DNA of 32,602 bases from Chloroflexota bacterium (GCA_016210245.1 JACQUR010000108.1:1-32602), one strand, 5' to 3'; counted from the stretch's first letter, positions 8,071 to 17,915 are shown. The notes: generated from the letters alone by a model not told the origin. A program made the numbers and translations.

Positions 8071-9582
8071 GTGGCACAGCACGACACGCTGGCGCAGGTG
8101 GCGGACGCCGCAGAGGCGCGGGGCGAGGGGGCGAGCACGGGGGCGGAGGACCTGCGCACGTTCCTGAGGCGGCTGCTGGAGCATGACCCGGAGCAACTCA
8201 TGGTGGTGGACCGGGCGGTCGACCCGGTTTTCGAGGCCACGGCCATCGTGGACCGCATGCGCCTGGACCCGCGCTACCCGAAGTACCCGGCCGTGCTGTT
8301 CAAGAACGTCCGGGGCTCCCGCATGCCGCTGCTCATCAACCTGCACGGCACCTACGAGCGCCTGGCCCTGAGCATCGACTCGACCGTGCAGGGCATGGTG
8401 GAGGCGTTCCGTCGGCGCGAGAGCCAGCCGCTGCCGGTCAGGCGGGTCGAGCGGAGCGAGGCGCCGGTCAAGGAGGTGATCTGGACCGGGGAAGAGGCCG
8501 ACCTGAGCAGGCTCCCACTCCTCCAGCACCAGGAGCTGGACGCGGGCAAGTTCGTGACCTCGGACGTGGCGATCGTCCGCGACCCGAAGACCGGGGCGCT
8601 GAACGCCGGAACCTACCGCGCCCAGGTCCACGGCACCAAAGAGCTGGGGTTCATGGCTGGCAGCACGCAGAACGCGCGCTATGTCATGCTCCAGTACCGC
8701 GAGCGCGGGGAGTTGATGCCGATGGCGATGGCCATCGGACACCACCCGGCCCTGCTGCTGGCCGCCAGCACCAAGCCGCCGGGCGTCGGGGGCGAGCTGG
8801 AGGTGGCGGGCGGCCTGCTGCGGCAGCCGCTGGAGGTGGTGCGTGCGGAGACGGTCGACCTGGACGTGCCCGCCCGGGCCGAGATCGTGATCGAGGGCTT
8901 CGTGGACCCGAACCCCGAGTCCTTCCGCCAGGAGGGGCCGTTCGGCGAGTACCCGCGCTACTACACCGGCACGGGGCCGCAGCCGGTATTCGCCATCACG
9001 GCCATCACCACGCGCCGCAACCCGATCTACGTCGACGTGTTCAACGCCAGCCCCGAGCACCTGGCCGTCGGCGGCCTGGCGCGCGTGGGCTACCTGTCGA
9101 ACCGGGTGCGCGACGTCTGTCCCAACGTGACCAGCGTCCATCTGCCGCTCTCCGCCAGCGCCCGCCTGCACGCCTACATCTCGATGAAGAAGCACGCCGA
9201 TGGCGAGCCCCACCTGGCCGCCTTCGCGGCCTTCGCCTGCAACCCGACCCTCAAGCTGGTGGTTGTGGTGGACGACGACATCGACGTGACCAACGAGGCG
9301 GAGGTGCTCTGGGCGCTGTCCACCCGCTTCCAGGCGGACAAGGACATGACCCTCATCCCCAACTCGGTCGGTGGCTTCCTGAACCCGCCCACCTACGCCT
9401 ATCGTCGGGACCAGAAGGGCAGTATGGAAACCAAGCTGATCTTCGACTGCACCCGCCCGGCCCCGCCGGCCAGGTTCCCGGCCCCCACCCGCGTGCCGCC
9501 CGAAGTCAGCGCGCGCATGGACCCGGGTGAGTACGTGGGGCCACTGAACGATCGAGTGCTGCGGTACGTGCGAGGGGAGTGA
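8071..9582 (+). CDS. UbiD-family decarboxylase, type A
   Basis: NAGTYRAQVHGTKELGFM, RQEGPFGEYPRYYTG; GTG start after GGAGGAGG. Confidence 0.9.
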   Translation: MAQHDTLAQVADAAEARGEGASTGAEDLRTFLRRLLEHDPEQLMVVDRAVDPVFEATAIVDRMRLDPRYPKYPAVLFKNVRGSRMPLLINLHGTYERLALSIDSTVQGMVEAFRRRESQPLPVRRVERSEAPVKEVIWTGEEADLSRLPLLQHQELDAGKFVTSDVAIVRDPKTGALNAGTYRAQVHGTKELGFMAGSTQNARYVMLQYRERGELMPMAMAIGHHPALLLAASTKPPGVGGELEVAGGLLRQPLEVVRAETVDLDVPARAEIVIEGFVDPNPESFRQEGPFGEYPRYYTGTGPQPVFAITAITTRRNPIYVDVFNASPEHLAVGGLARVGYLSNRVRDVCPNVTSVHLPLSASARLHAYISMKKHADGEPHLAAFAAFACNPTLKLVVVVDDDIDVTNEAEVLWALSTRFQADKDMTLIPNSVGGFLNPPTYAYRRDQKGSMETKLIFDCTRPAPPARFPAPTRVPPEVSARMDPGEYVGPLNDRVLRYVRGE

Positions 9583-9584
9583 CG

Positions 9585-11096
9585 ATGGCCATCCAAGCCA
9601 GGCACGAGCTAGCGGGAGCCAGGAAACCCCTCTGGCGCGACTTGCGTGAGTGGCTCCTGTTGGTGGATGCCATCGGCGAGCTGAAAACGGTGCGTAGGGC
9701 CAGTTCCGAGGCGGACATCGGCGCTATCGCCGAGATGCTGGACCATGCCGAAGAGAGCCCGTGCGTCGTCTTCGACGACATCCCGGGCTTCGAGCCTGGC
9801 TACCGGGTGATGGTGAACGGTATGGGGACCCGGCGCCGCCAGGCGATCACCCTGGGCCTCGATCCCGAAGAGGCCACCCACGAGCGGCTGCTGGAGTTCT
9901 GGCGCGGGCTGCTGCGCGGCTTCACGCCCATCCCGCCGATCACGGTCGGGAAAGGGGCGATCCAGGAGAACGTGCTGCGGGGCGAGGAGGTGAACCTGGC
10001 GCGCTTCCCAGCCCCCATCTGGCACCCGCTCGATGGGGGCCGCTTCATCGGGACCGCGAGCATCAACATCATGCGCGATCCCGACAGCGGCGCAATCAAT
10101 GCCGGCACGTACCGCAACCAGGTCTTCGATCGAAACAGCATTGGCATTCGGGTCGTGCCCCCCCACCACGGCGGCATCATCAAAGCGAAGTACCTGCAGC
10201 GCGGGGAGCCCTGCCCGATCGTGACGGTGGTGGGGGCTGACCCACTGCTGTTCATGGCCTCGTGCGTGGAAGGGCCTGGCTTTGGGCAGAGCGAGCTGGA
10301 TTGGGCCGGGGGCGTGCGAGGCCAGCCGCTGGAGGTGATCGAAGGCGAGGTGACGGGGCTGCCGATCCCAGCCCACGCCGAGATCGCGCTCGAGGGCTTC
10401 GTCACGACCGACGAGTGGCACAAGGAAGGGCCGTACGGCGAGTGGACCGGCTACTACCAGGACGGGTACGCCCGCGACCAAGTGGTGCGGGTCCACCGGG
10501 TCTACCACAGAAACAACCCGGTCCTCCTGGGCTGCCCGCAGGGCAAGCCCCCCCACGAGGACAACCGCTTCCTGGCCTACCTGCGCGCGGGGATGATCTG
10601 GGACCAACTGGAGAAGGCCGGCGTGCCGGGCGTGCGCGGTGTCTGGAGCCCGCCCGAGGGCGCGAACCGGCTGATGACCGTGGTGGCGATCGAGCAACAG
10701 TACCCCGGGCACGCCAGGCAGGCAGCGCTCATCGCCTCTGAGTGTGCGGCTGCCGTCGACACCGGCCGCATGGTCGTGGTCGTCGACCACCACGTGGACG
10801 TCACTAACCTGCAGGATGTGGTGTGGGCGATCCTGACCCGCTGCGATCCAGCCCGTGACGTGGAGATCATCACTCGGACCCGGTCCGTTCGGACTGACAT
10901 GGCGATCGATCCCGACAAGCGGGAACTGAAGATGAACTCGCGCCTGATCGTCGATGCCACTACGCCGTTCGAGTGGAAGGACCACCCGTTGGCCGGGGAG
11001 ATCATCGCTACGCCTGAGCGAGCCCGGGCCACACGCGAGCGGTGGGGATGGATCCTGGGACAGGCACGCGGGTCGCGTGTCGCTGAATCAGACTGA
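9585..11096 (+). CDS. UbiD-family decarboxylase, type B
   Basis: Close paralog of 108-1586; ATG at 9585, or GTG at 9579 overlapping the preceding TGA. Confidence 0.9.
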   Translation: MAIQARHELAGARKPLWRDLREWLLLVDAIGELKTVRRASSEADIGAIAEMLDHAEESPCVVFDDIPGFEPGYRVMVNGMGTRRRQAITLGLDPEEATHERLLEFWRGLLRGFTPIPPITVGKGAIQENVLRGEEVNLARFPAPIWHPLDGGRFIGTASINIMRDPDSGAINAGTYRNQVFDRNSIGIRVVPPHHGGIIKAKYLQRGEPCPIVTVVGADPLLFMASCVEGPGFGQSELDWAGGVRGQPLEVIEGEVTGLPIPAHAEIALEGFVTTDEWHKEGPYGEWTGYYQDGYARDQVVRVHRVYHRNNPVLLGCPQGKPPHEDNRFLAYLRAGMIWDQLEKAGVPGVRGVWSPPEGANRLMTVVAIEQQYPGHARQAALIASECAAAVDTGRMVVVVDHHVDVTNLQDVVWAILTRCDPARDVEIITRTRSVRTDMAIDPDKRELKMNSRLIVDATTPFEWKDHPLAGEIIATPERARATRERWGWILGQARGSRVAESD

Positions 11097-11134
11097 GGGC
11101 TCAACTCTATCTTCGAAGGCCGGGAGGGAAAGAC

Positions 11135-12307
11135 ATGCACCGCTTGTGGCCAGGCATCGTCGCACTGTCGCTGCTCGCAGCCGTAGCCTGCGCGCCAACC
11201 GCACCACCGAGCCCTGCAGCCGCGCCACCCAGGCCGACGGAGAAGCCAGCCGCTGCCGCTGCGCCCGCGCAGCCGACCCCGCAGCCGGCGGCTAAACCGA
11301 CTGAGAAGCCCGCGGCTAAACCGACCGAGAAGCCCGCCGCCAAGCCGACCGAGAAGCCCGCCGCCAGGCCGGAAGACATCAAGGTGCCGAAGCCGAGCGG
11401 CAACCTGGCTATCAAGGCCGGCCATCCGTCGAGCATCTCGTTCTACGAGGCGCCCCAGATGATGACGCACGAGCGCCTCAACAAGGACGGCTGGAAGATC
11501 GAGGACGTGCTCTTCACTCGCACCGATCTGGGCGCCATCGCGCTCAACGAGGGGAAGATCGACCTCTATATTTCCGTGCCCCTGGACCCGCTCCGGGCTA
11601 TCCAGAAGGGCGGCAAGCTCCGCTGGCTCACAGAGAACAATCCTGGCGAGTTCGTGTTGATCGCCAAGACATCGATCGCCAGGTGCGAGGACTTGAATGG
11701 CAAGCGGCTCGCCCTGCACAACGAGGTCGGCAACACCACCCTGCTGACGAAGCAGTGGATCTTGAGCACCTGCAAGGCGACGCCAAACTACCTCATCATT
11801 CCCGGTGGAGAGAACCGGGTGGTGGCGCTCATGAACGATCAGGTCGACGCCACGTACGTCCAGTTGGGAGATTGGCTCGGCCTTGACGCCCAGGCACCGG
11901 GCAAGTTTCACGTGCTGACAAGCGGCGAGGCGTACAAGATCAGCGGCTCTGGCTTCTGGGCGAACACCGAATGGCTGCAGAAGAATGCAGACGTGGCAAC
12001 CGCCTACGTCGCAGAACTGCTCAAGACCTACCGCATGATCGCCGCCAATCCCAAGCTGCTCGAGGAGGTCGTCCCAAAATACGTGCCGGACCTCGATCGG
12101 AAGGTGCTGCCCACGACGATCAAGGCCTACCTCGACATAGGAAGTTTCCCGGCCAACGGGGGCGACCTGTCGATGCTCGAAGGGGGGATCAGGTTCTTTC
12201 AGGAACAAGGTGAGCTGCAACCAGGTCTGGAGGCTGGGAAGATCGCCGACAGCACAGTCCTCCAGAACGCCTTGAAGATCATCGGCAAGGTGCCGGGCCA
12301 ACGTTAG
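11135..12307 (+). CDS. ABC transporter substrate-binding lipoprotein, NMT1/SsuA-like (SBP1)
   Basis: Lipobox ...LLAAVAC, (KPTEKPAA)n linker, IIPGGENRVVALMNDQVDATYVQLGDW; paralogous to SBP2-4. Confidence 0.85.
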   Translation: MHRLWPGIVALSLLAAVACAPTAPPSPAAAPPRPTEKPAAAAAPAQPTPQPAAKPTEKPAAKPTEKPAAKPTEKPAARPEDIKVPKPSGNLAIKAGHPSSISFYEAPQMMTHERLNKDGWKIEDVLFTRTDLGAIALNEGKIDLYISVPLDPLRAIQKGGKLRWLTENNPGEFVLIAKTSIARCEDLNGKRLALHNEVGNTTLLTKQWILSTCKATPNYLIIPGGENRVVALMNDQVDATYVQLGDWLGLDAQAPGKFHVLTSGEAYKISGSGFWANTEWLQKNADVATAYVAELLKTYRMIAANPKLLEEVVPKYVPDLDRKVLPTTIKAYLDIGSFPANGGDLSMLEGGIRFFQEQGELQPGLEAGKIADSTVLQNALKIIGKVPGQR

Positions 12308-12423
12308 GGAGATTTCGGGTTTCAGGTTGCAGATTTGAGACCCAGGGGTCAGAATCTGCAGTCCGCAGCCAATCTGCGATCTCAACTCTGAACTCTGCAA
12401 TCAAGAAGGAGGAGGCAACCTCG

Positions 12424-13599
12424 ATGCACCCAAGGTGGCTTGCCATTGCAGTCGTGTCCCTGTTCGTGGTCGGCACTGCTTGCGCGCCAGCGGCGGCGCC
12501 CAGCCCGACGGCCGCTCCGGCGAAGCCGGCGGCGACGACCGCGCCGGCCCAGCCGGCGCCAACCGCGGCACCGGCCAAGCCGGCGGCAACCGCAGCGCCC
12601 GCCAAGCCGGCGGCGACGGCCGCGCCGGCCAAGCCGGCCGAGAAGCCCGCGACCAAGCCTGAGGACATCAAGATCCCCAAGCCGAGCGGCAACCTGAACC
12701 TCAAGATCGGCCACCCGTCCAGCATCTCCTTCTACGACGTGCCGACTCAGGTCACCCACGAGCGGCTCAAGAAGGATGGCTGGACCATCGAGAGCGTCCA
12801 GTTCACCCGCACCGACCTCAACACCCAGGCGCTCAGCCAGGGCACGGTCCAGATCTCCATCTCCCAGATCCTCGATCCGCTGCGGGTCTTCGAGAAGGGC
12901 GGCAAGGTTTCCTGGCTCATGGAGCACAACGGCGGCGAGTTCGTGATGATCGCCAAGAACGAGATCAAGACCTGCAAGGACATGGACGGCACGAAGTTCG
13001 CCATCCACGGCGACACCGCGACGACATCTGTAGCCAGCAGGGACTGGCTGCTCAACCAGTGCAAGGTCAAGCCAAACATCCTGGTGATTCCCGGCGGAGA
13101 GAACCGCATCGTCGCCCTGGCGAACAACCAGATCGACGGCACGCAGGTCCAGTTGGCCGACTGGATCAACCTGGACGCCAAGGCGCCGGGCAAGTTCCAC
13201 GTCATCGACACCGGCGGGCTCTACAACATCAGCGGGGCCGGGCTCTGGGCCAACAACGAGTGGCTGGAGAAGAACCAGGACGTGGGCATCGCCTACATCG
13301 CCGAGACGCTCAAGACGTTCCGGATGATCCACGCCAACCCGAAGATCATCGAGGACGCCGTGCTGAAGTACGTGCCGGACACGCCGAAGGACGCGGTCGC
13401 CCCCTCCGTCAAGGCCTACCTGGACATCGTGAAGGCCTGGCCGCAGAACGGCGGCGACACGGCCATGCTGGAGGACACGATCAAGTTCTTCACCCCGCTG
13501 GGTGAGCTGCAGCCGGGCATGGACGCCAAGAAGCTGATCAACACCCGCGTGCTCGAGGAGGCGTTGAAGCTTGTCGGCAAGGTGCCAGGCGCGCGCTAG
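12424..13599 (+). CDS. ABC transporter substrate-binding lipoprotein, NMT1/SsuA-like (SBP2)
   Basis: Lipobox ...VVGTAC, AAPAKPAAT linker, VIPGGENRIVALANNQIDGTQVQLADW. Confidence 0.86.
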   Translation: MHPRWLAIAVVSLFVVGTACAPAAAPSPTAAPAKPAATTAPAQPAPTAAPAKPAATAAPAKPAATAAPAKPAEKPATKPEDIKIPKPSGNLNLKIGHPSSISFYDVPTQVTHERLKKDGWTIESVQFTRTDLNTQALSQGTVQISISQILDPLRVFEKGGKVSWLMEHNGGEFVMIAKNEIKTCKDMDGTKFAIHGDTATTSVASRDWLLNQCKVKPNILVIPGGENRIVALANNQIDGTQVQLADWINLDAKAPGKFHVIDTGGLYNISGAGLWANNEWLEKNQDVGIAYIAETLKTFRMIHANPKIIEDAVLKYVPDTPKDAVAPSVKAYLDIVKAWPQNGGDTAMLEDTIKFFTPLGELQPGMDAKKLINTRVLEEALKLVGKVPGAR

Positions 13600-13612
13600 T
13601 GTTCCGAGCGGT

Positions 13613-13644
13613 TGTAGGGGCAGACCTGCGTGTCCGCCCCTACA
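13613..13644. repeat. Short hairpin TGTAGGGGCRGAC-CTGCGT-GTCCGCCCCTACA
   Basis: 13-nt arms with one mismatch; near-identical core at 24613-24640. Confidence 0.85.
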
Positions 13645-13695
13645 GGTGAGTGGAATGCGGTTCGGAGAATCCGCTTCAGGAGACGGCGAGCAGAG

Positions 13696-14652
13696 ATGTC
13701 CCTGCAACTGAGCATGACTTGCGGCTCATACGACCGCAATCAGGCGCTGCTCGACGGCCGGGTCAAGCCCGAAGGGATCGACCTGTACATCCACGTCAAC
13801 TCGCACGATCCCAGCCGCCAGGCTCAGGCCCGCGCGGGCAAGTTCGACGTGTGCGAGTTCTACACAGGCATCTACCTCGCCGACGTGCCTTACCAAACGC
13901 TCGGGTTCACCGCGATACCGATCTTCGTCAAGCGTATGTTTCGGCACTCCTACATCTATGTCAATAAGCGGGCTGGCATCCGGTCGCCTGCCGACCTCAA
14001 CGGCAAGCGGGTCAGCGTCCAGACATGGTTCACCACCACGGCACTCTGGGCGCGCGGCATTCTGGAGGACGAGTATGGGGTGGACCTGAAGTCGATCACC
14101 TGGGTGGCTGAGCGCCCGGCGCGCGTGGGTGATTGGCGGCCACCTTCCTGGCTCAAGCTGGAGGCGGCACCCAGTGGCGCGACCGCCCACGAGATGCTAG
14201 CCGCGGGCGCGCTCGACGCGGCTATCACCACCGGCACATGGGCACCCGACGGACACCCGGACATCGACTTCCTGTTCCCGAACTACGCGGAGCTGGAGCG
14301 GGACTATTTCCGACGAACCGGCTTCTTCCCGATCATGCACACGCTGCTCATCCGGACAGCAGTGCTGGAGCGCCACCCCTGGGTGGCGATGAGCATGTTC
14401 AACGCCTGGCAGGAGTCCAAGCAACTGTGCTACAAGTGGCTGGAATGGCAGCGGGTTCACCAGACGTCGATGTGGTTCCGAGCGCTGTGGGAAGAAGAAC
14501 GGTCCGCGGCAGGCGCGGACCTCTACCCCTGGGGCTTGCGCAAGACGCGCCCGGAAGTGGCCAGGATACTGGAGTATGCCTACCGGCAGGGTCTCACCCC
14601 GCGCGAGCTCGAGCCGGAGGAACTGTTCCATTCAAGCACACTCGCCACGTGA
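13696..14652 (+). CDS. 4,5-dihydroxyphthalate decarboxylase-like / periplasmic-binding-fold protein
   Basis: MSLQLSMTCGSYDRNQALLDGRVKPEGIDL, FDVCEFYTGIYLA, IPIFVKRMFRHSYIYVN, GIRSPADLNGKRV resemble the DHP decarboxylase family; no signal peptide when started at ATG 13696. Confidence 0.75.
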   Translation: MSLQLSMTCGSYDRNQALLDGRVKPEGIDLYIHVNSHDPSRQAQARAGKFDVCEFYTGIYLADVPYQTLGFTAIPIFVKRMFRHSYIYVNKRAGIRSPADLNGKRVSVQTWFTTTALWARGILEDEYGVDLKSITWVAERPARVGDWRPPSWLKLEAAPSGATAHEMLAAGALDAAITTGTWAPDGHPDIDFLFPNYAELERDYFRRTGFFPIMHTLLIRTAVLERHPWVAMSMFNAWQESKQLCYKWLEWQRVHQTSMWFRALWEEERSAAGADLYPWGLRKTRPEVARILEYAYRQGLTPRELEPEELFHSSTLAT

Positions 14653-14840
14653 GGCAGTAGACAGCAGGCAGAAAGCAGAGGGCAGGAAGAAGCGGCGACC
14701 GGCTGGGCTGGAAGCGCGAGGGACTGTCGTTCTGCAGTGAAGGCACAAGCGTACCGGCGCACAGGGTCATAGGTCACGGTCCAGGGCTACCAGGGGCATT
14801 CGCTTCACCGTCGTGAATGAAATGCTGGGGGGGAAACCCG

Positions 14841-16010
14841 ATGAGCGGTTTGTGGCCCACCTTGCTCGTGGCGTTCATGCTTGCGTTCTCGGCCATCGCC
14901 TGCGCGCCAGCCGCGCCGCCGAGCCCTACGGCGGCGCCACTGAAGCCAACCGAGAAGCCGGCGGCCACCGCTGCGCCCGCCAAGCCGGCGGAGAAGCCGG
15001 CCGCGAAGCCGGCGGCCACGGCTGCGCCCGCCAAGCCGGCCGAGAAGCCGACCGAGCAGCCGGCCATCAGGCCGGAAGACCTCAAGATCCCGAAGCCGAG
15101 CGGCAACCTCAGCCTCAAGGTGGGCCATCCGTCCACCATCTCCTTCTACGACGTGCCCACCCAGATCACGCACGAGCGGCTCAAGAAAGACGGCTGGTCG
15201 ATCGAGAGCGTCCAGTTCACCCGAACGGACCTCAACACGCAGGCGCTGGCCCAGGGAACGGTCCAGGTCTCCATTGCCCTGAGCGTCGACCCGCTGCGGG
15301 TGGTCGAGAAGGGCGGCAAGATCAAGTGGCTCACGGAGAACACGCCGGGCGAGTTCGTCATGATTGCCAGGAAGGACATCGCCCGCTGTGAGGACCTATC
15401 TGGCAAGAAGTTCGCCATCCACGGGGAGACCTCTGGCACGTCCCTGTCGGCCATGAAGTGGATCAAGGACGTGTGCAAGGCCTCGCCCACCATCATCGTC
15501 GTGCCCGGCGGTGAAAACCGCATCGTCGCCCTCAGGAACGAGCAGATCGATGCCACGCTGGTCCAGTTGGCGGACTGGCTCAACCTGGAGGCGCAGGCGC
15601 CCGGCAAGTTCCACGTGATCGTCTCGGGCGGGCCGTTCAATATCAGCGGATCGGGCTTCTGGGTGAACGTGGACTGGCTGGAGAAGAACCGCGAGCTGGC
15701 CACGGCCTACGTGGCCGAGACGCTCAAGACGTACCGCATGATCTACGCAACGCCGAAACTGCTCGAGGACGTCGTGGTAAAGTACGTGCCAGACACCAAG
15801 CCCGAGGTGGTGCCCGCGACGGTGAAGGCTTACCTGGGCATCGGCGCCTGGCCGCGGAATGGCGGCGATACCTCGATGCTCAAGGAGACGATCCAGTTCT
15901 TCACCGAACGCGACGAGCTGAAGCCAGGTATGGAAGCAAGCAAGCTCGTCGAGTCCAGCGTCCTCGAGAACGCGCTGAAGATAGTCGGCAAGGTGGCGGG
16001 AGTGCGGTAG
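14841..16010 (+). CDS. ABC transporter substrate-binding lipoprotein, NMT1/SsuA-like (SBP3)
   Basis: MSGLWPTLLVAFMLAFSAIAC lipobox; strongly similar to SBP2 (SISFYDVPTQITHERLKKDGWSIESVQFTRTDLNTQAL). Confidence 0.86.
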   Translation: MSGLWPTLLVAFMLAFSAIACAPAAPPSPTAAPLKPTEKPAATAAPAKPAEKPAAKPAATAAPAKPAEKPTEQPAIRPEDLKIPKPSGNLSLKVGHPSTISFYDVPTQITHERLKKDGWSIESVQFTRTDLNTQALAQGTVQVSIALSVDPLRVVEKGGKIKWLTENTPGEFVMIARKDIARCEDLSGKKFAIHGETSGTSLSAMKWIKDVCKASPTIIVVPGGENRIVALRNEQIDATLVQLADWLNLEAQAPGKFHVIVSGGPFNISGSGFWVNVDWLEKNRELATAYVAETLKTYRMIYATPKLLEDVVVKYVPDTKPEVVPATVKAYLGIGAWPRNGGDTSMLKETIQFFTERDELKPGMEASKLVESSVLENALKIVGKVAGVR

Positions 16011-16014
16011 CACT

Positions 16015-16062
16015 CAGTGGTCAGTGGTCAGTAGTCAGTTGACTGCTGACCACTGACCACTG
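16015..16062. repeat. Inverted repeat with (GTCAGTG)n arms
   Basis: Arms 16015-16035 and 16042-16062, one mismatch in 21; further CCACTGACCACTGG units run to the SD GGAGG at 16076-16080. Confidence 0.9.
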
Positions 16063-16085
16063 GCCACTGACCACTGGAGGCAGGC

Positions 16086-16886
16086 ATGAAGGCAGCAGCG
16101 GCGGCGCGCAAGAGCAGGCGAGAGGAGGCCATCGCGGCCTGGAGACTCCGCATCGTGGTCTTCGCCCTTTTCGTGGCAGTGTGGGAGCTGTCGGCCAGGC
16201 GCATGGAGAACCTGCTCATCCCGACCTTTACCGAGATGGTCGGGGGCTTCGTCCGGCTCGTGTTCGTGACCGGCAGGGTCTGGGAGCCGCTGCTGATCAG
16301 CAACCAGGCGCTGGTGCTCGGCTACCTCCTCTCGGTGGTGATGGGCATTCCCCTGGGCCTGGCCGCGGGGCGGAGCCGCTGGATCAACCGGCTGATGAAT
16401 CCCTACATCGGCCTCGTGCTTGCGGTGCCGGTGGCGCCGCTCATCCCCATCCTGATCACCGCGCTGGGCCTGGGGCTGGCCTCGCGGGTCGTGCTGGTCG
16501 TGCTGTTCGCCTTCATCTTCATCACGGTCAACACCCGCGCCGGTGTGCGGAACGTCGACCCGTCGTTGATCGAGATGGCCCAATCCTTTGGGGCCAACGA
16601 GGGGCAGATCTGGCGAAAGATCGTGATCCCGGGCGCCGTGCCTGCGATCTTCGCCGGCCTGCGCATCGGGCTCGGACGAGCGATCGCGGGCATGGTCATC
16701 GTCGAATTGCTCCTGGTAGCGACCGGCGTGGGCCGCCTGCTGCTGGAGTTCGCCGGACGCCTCCAGGCGGACCTCGTGTTCGCCACCGTGTTCGCCATCA
16801 TCGTCGAGGCGGTGGTGCTCGTGACGGCGATGCAGGTGGTGGAGCGGAAGGTGGCGCCCTGGGCGCACGACGTGGCGCTGGGCTGA
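16086..16886 (+). CDS. ABC transporter permease (BPD_transp_1, SsuC/TauC-like), PermA1
   Basis: Multi-TM; EAA-like loop EMAQSFGANEGQIWRKIVIPGAVPAIFAGLRIGLGRA. Confidence 0.88.
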   Translation: MKAAAAARKSRREEAIAAWRLRIVVFALFVAVWELSARRMENLLIPTFTEMVGGFVRLVFVTGRVWEPLLISNQALVLGYLLSVVMGIPLGLAAGRSRWINRLMNPYIGLVLAVPVAPLIPILITALGLGLASRVVLVVLFAFIFITVNTRAGVRNVDPSLIEMAQSFGANEGQIWRKIVIPGAVPAIFAGLRIGLGRAIAGMVIVELLLVATGVGRLLLEFAGRLQADLVFATVFAIIVEAVVLVTAMQVVERKVAPWAHDVALG

Positions 16887-16905
16887 ACCGATCAGAAGGT
16901 GGATC

Positions 16906-16971
16906 GGGCTGCCGTCCTGAAGGGCGGACCTGGGGAGACCAGACAAGGTCCGCTCTTCAGGACGGCAGCCC
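16906..16971. repeat. 26-bp inverted repeat (GGGCTGCCGTCCTGAAGGGCGGACCT)
   Basis: Arms 16906-16931 and 16946-16971, one mismatch; same family as 6840-6895. Confidence 0.93.
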
Positions 16972-17020
16972 AGGGACCTGGCAGATCAGCAGGTTGACCT
17001 GCTGGGCGGAGAGGGACACC

Positions 17021-17827
17021 ATGGCGGGGGCTACGGCTGAGGTCTTGAAGGTTCGACGGGTGAGCCGGCCGCGCGCGCTCTGGCGGCCGCTCCGGGAAAA
17101 CGCCATCGAGGGACTGGCGTTGCTCGGAGGCGTGCTCCTCTGGGAGGCGTGCGGCTGGCTGCTGCCGCTGCCCTGGCTGCCGCCGTTCTCGCACGTCGTG
17201 GCAGCGCTTGCCCAGTTCATTGAAAGCGGCGTGATCGGCGCGAACGTGGCCGTGAGCTTGCAAGGACTGGCCATCGGGTTCGGGTTCTCGCTGGTGGTCG
17301 GGCTGACGGTCGGCGCGCTCATGGGTCGCTATCGACGCGTGGAGCAGGCGCTGGACGTGTACGTCTACGCCATGTTGCTCTCGCCGTCGATGGTCTTTGC
17401 GCCCATCTTCTTCGCCATCTTTGGTCTGTCGGACATGGCGCGCATCGCCGTGATCGTCATGTACGCCCTGTTCGTCATCATCATCAACACCAGCACCGGA
17501 GTGCGCACTGTCGATCCTGCGCTGGTCGAGATGGCCCGCTCCTTTGGCGCCGGCGAGCGGCAGCTCTTCCTGCGCATCCTGCTGCCCGCCTCCTTGCCGC
17601 TCGTCTTTGCCGGGATTCGACTGGGCATGGGCCGGGCGGTCAAGGGCATGATCAACGGCGAGATGTTCATCGCCCTGGTGGGGCTGGGCGCCCTGGCGCA
17701 GAAGTACGGCAGCCAGTTCGAGGCCTCGAAGGTGTTCGCCATCGCGCTGGTCGTCCTGATCGTGGCCCTGTTCGCGAACTGGATTGTGCAAATCATCGAG
17801 CAACGGCTTACGCGCTGGGCCGACTGA
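17021..17827 (+). CDS. ABC transporter permease, PermB1
   Basis: 268 aa from ATG 17021; EAA-like loop EMARSFGAGERQLFLRILLPASLPLVFAGIRLGMGRAVKG. Confidence 0.88.
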   Translation: MAGATAEVLKVRRVSRPRALWRPLRENAIEGLALLGGVLLWEACGWLLPLPWLPPFSHVVAALAQFIESGVIGANVAVSLQGLAIGFGFSLVVGLTVGALMGRYRRVEQALDVYVYAMLLSPSMVFAPIFFAIFGLSDMARIAVIVMYALFVIIINTSTGVRTVDPALVEMARSFGAGERQLFLRILLPASLPLVFAGIRLGMGRAVKGMINGEMFIALVGLGALAQKYGSQFEASKVFAIALVVLIVALFANWIVQIIEQRLTRWAD

Positions 17828-17835
17828 TGGCTCGT

Positions 17836-17881
17836 CAGTGGTCAGGGGTCAGGGGGTCAGTGGTCAGCAGCCACTGACCAC
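17836..17881. repeat. GTCAGTG-type repeat with short hairpin
   Basis: cagtggtcaggggtcagggggtcagtggtcagcagccactgaccac; same motif family as 16015-16079. Confidence 0.75.
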
Positions 17882-17915
17882 GATGCCATTCCATAACAAC
17901 AGCGGAGGAGAACGC

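Noticed and set aside
11107-11436. Antisense ORFs with AAGFSVGLAAGFSVGL repeats (also 4078-4350, 12279-12725, 14774-15139, 17864-18145)
   Set aside because: They are the reverse-strand reading of the KPTEKPAA linkers; hydrophobicity is a by-product of that composition.
16181-17827. 548-aa ORF as a fused protein
   Set aside because: Its N-terminal half is out of frame with PermA1 and reads through an intergenic palindrome; the real gene starts at ATG 17021.
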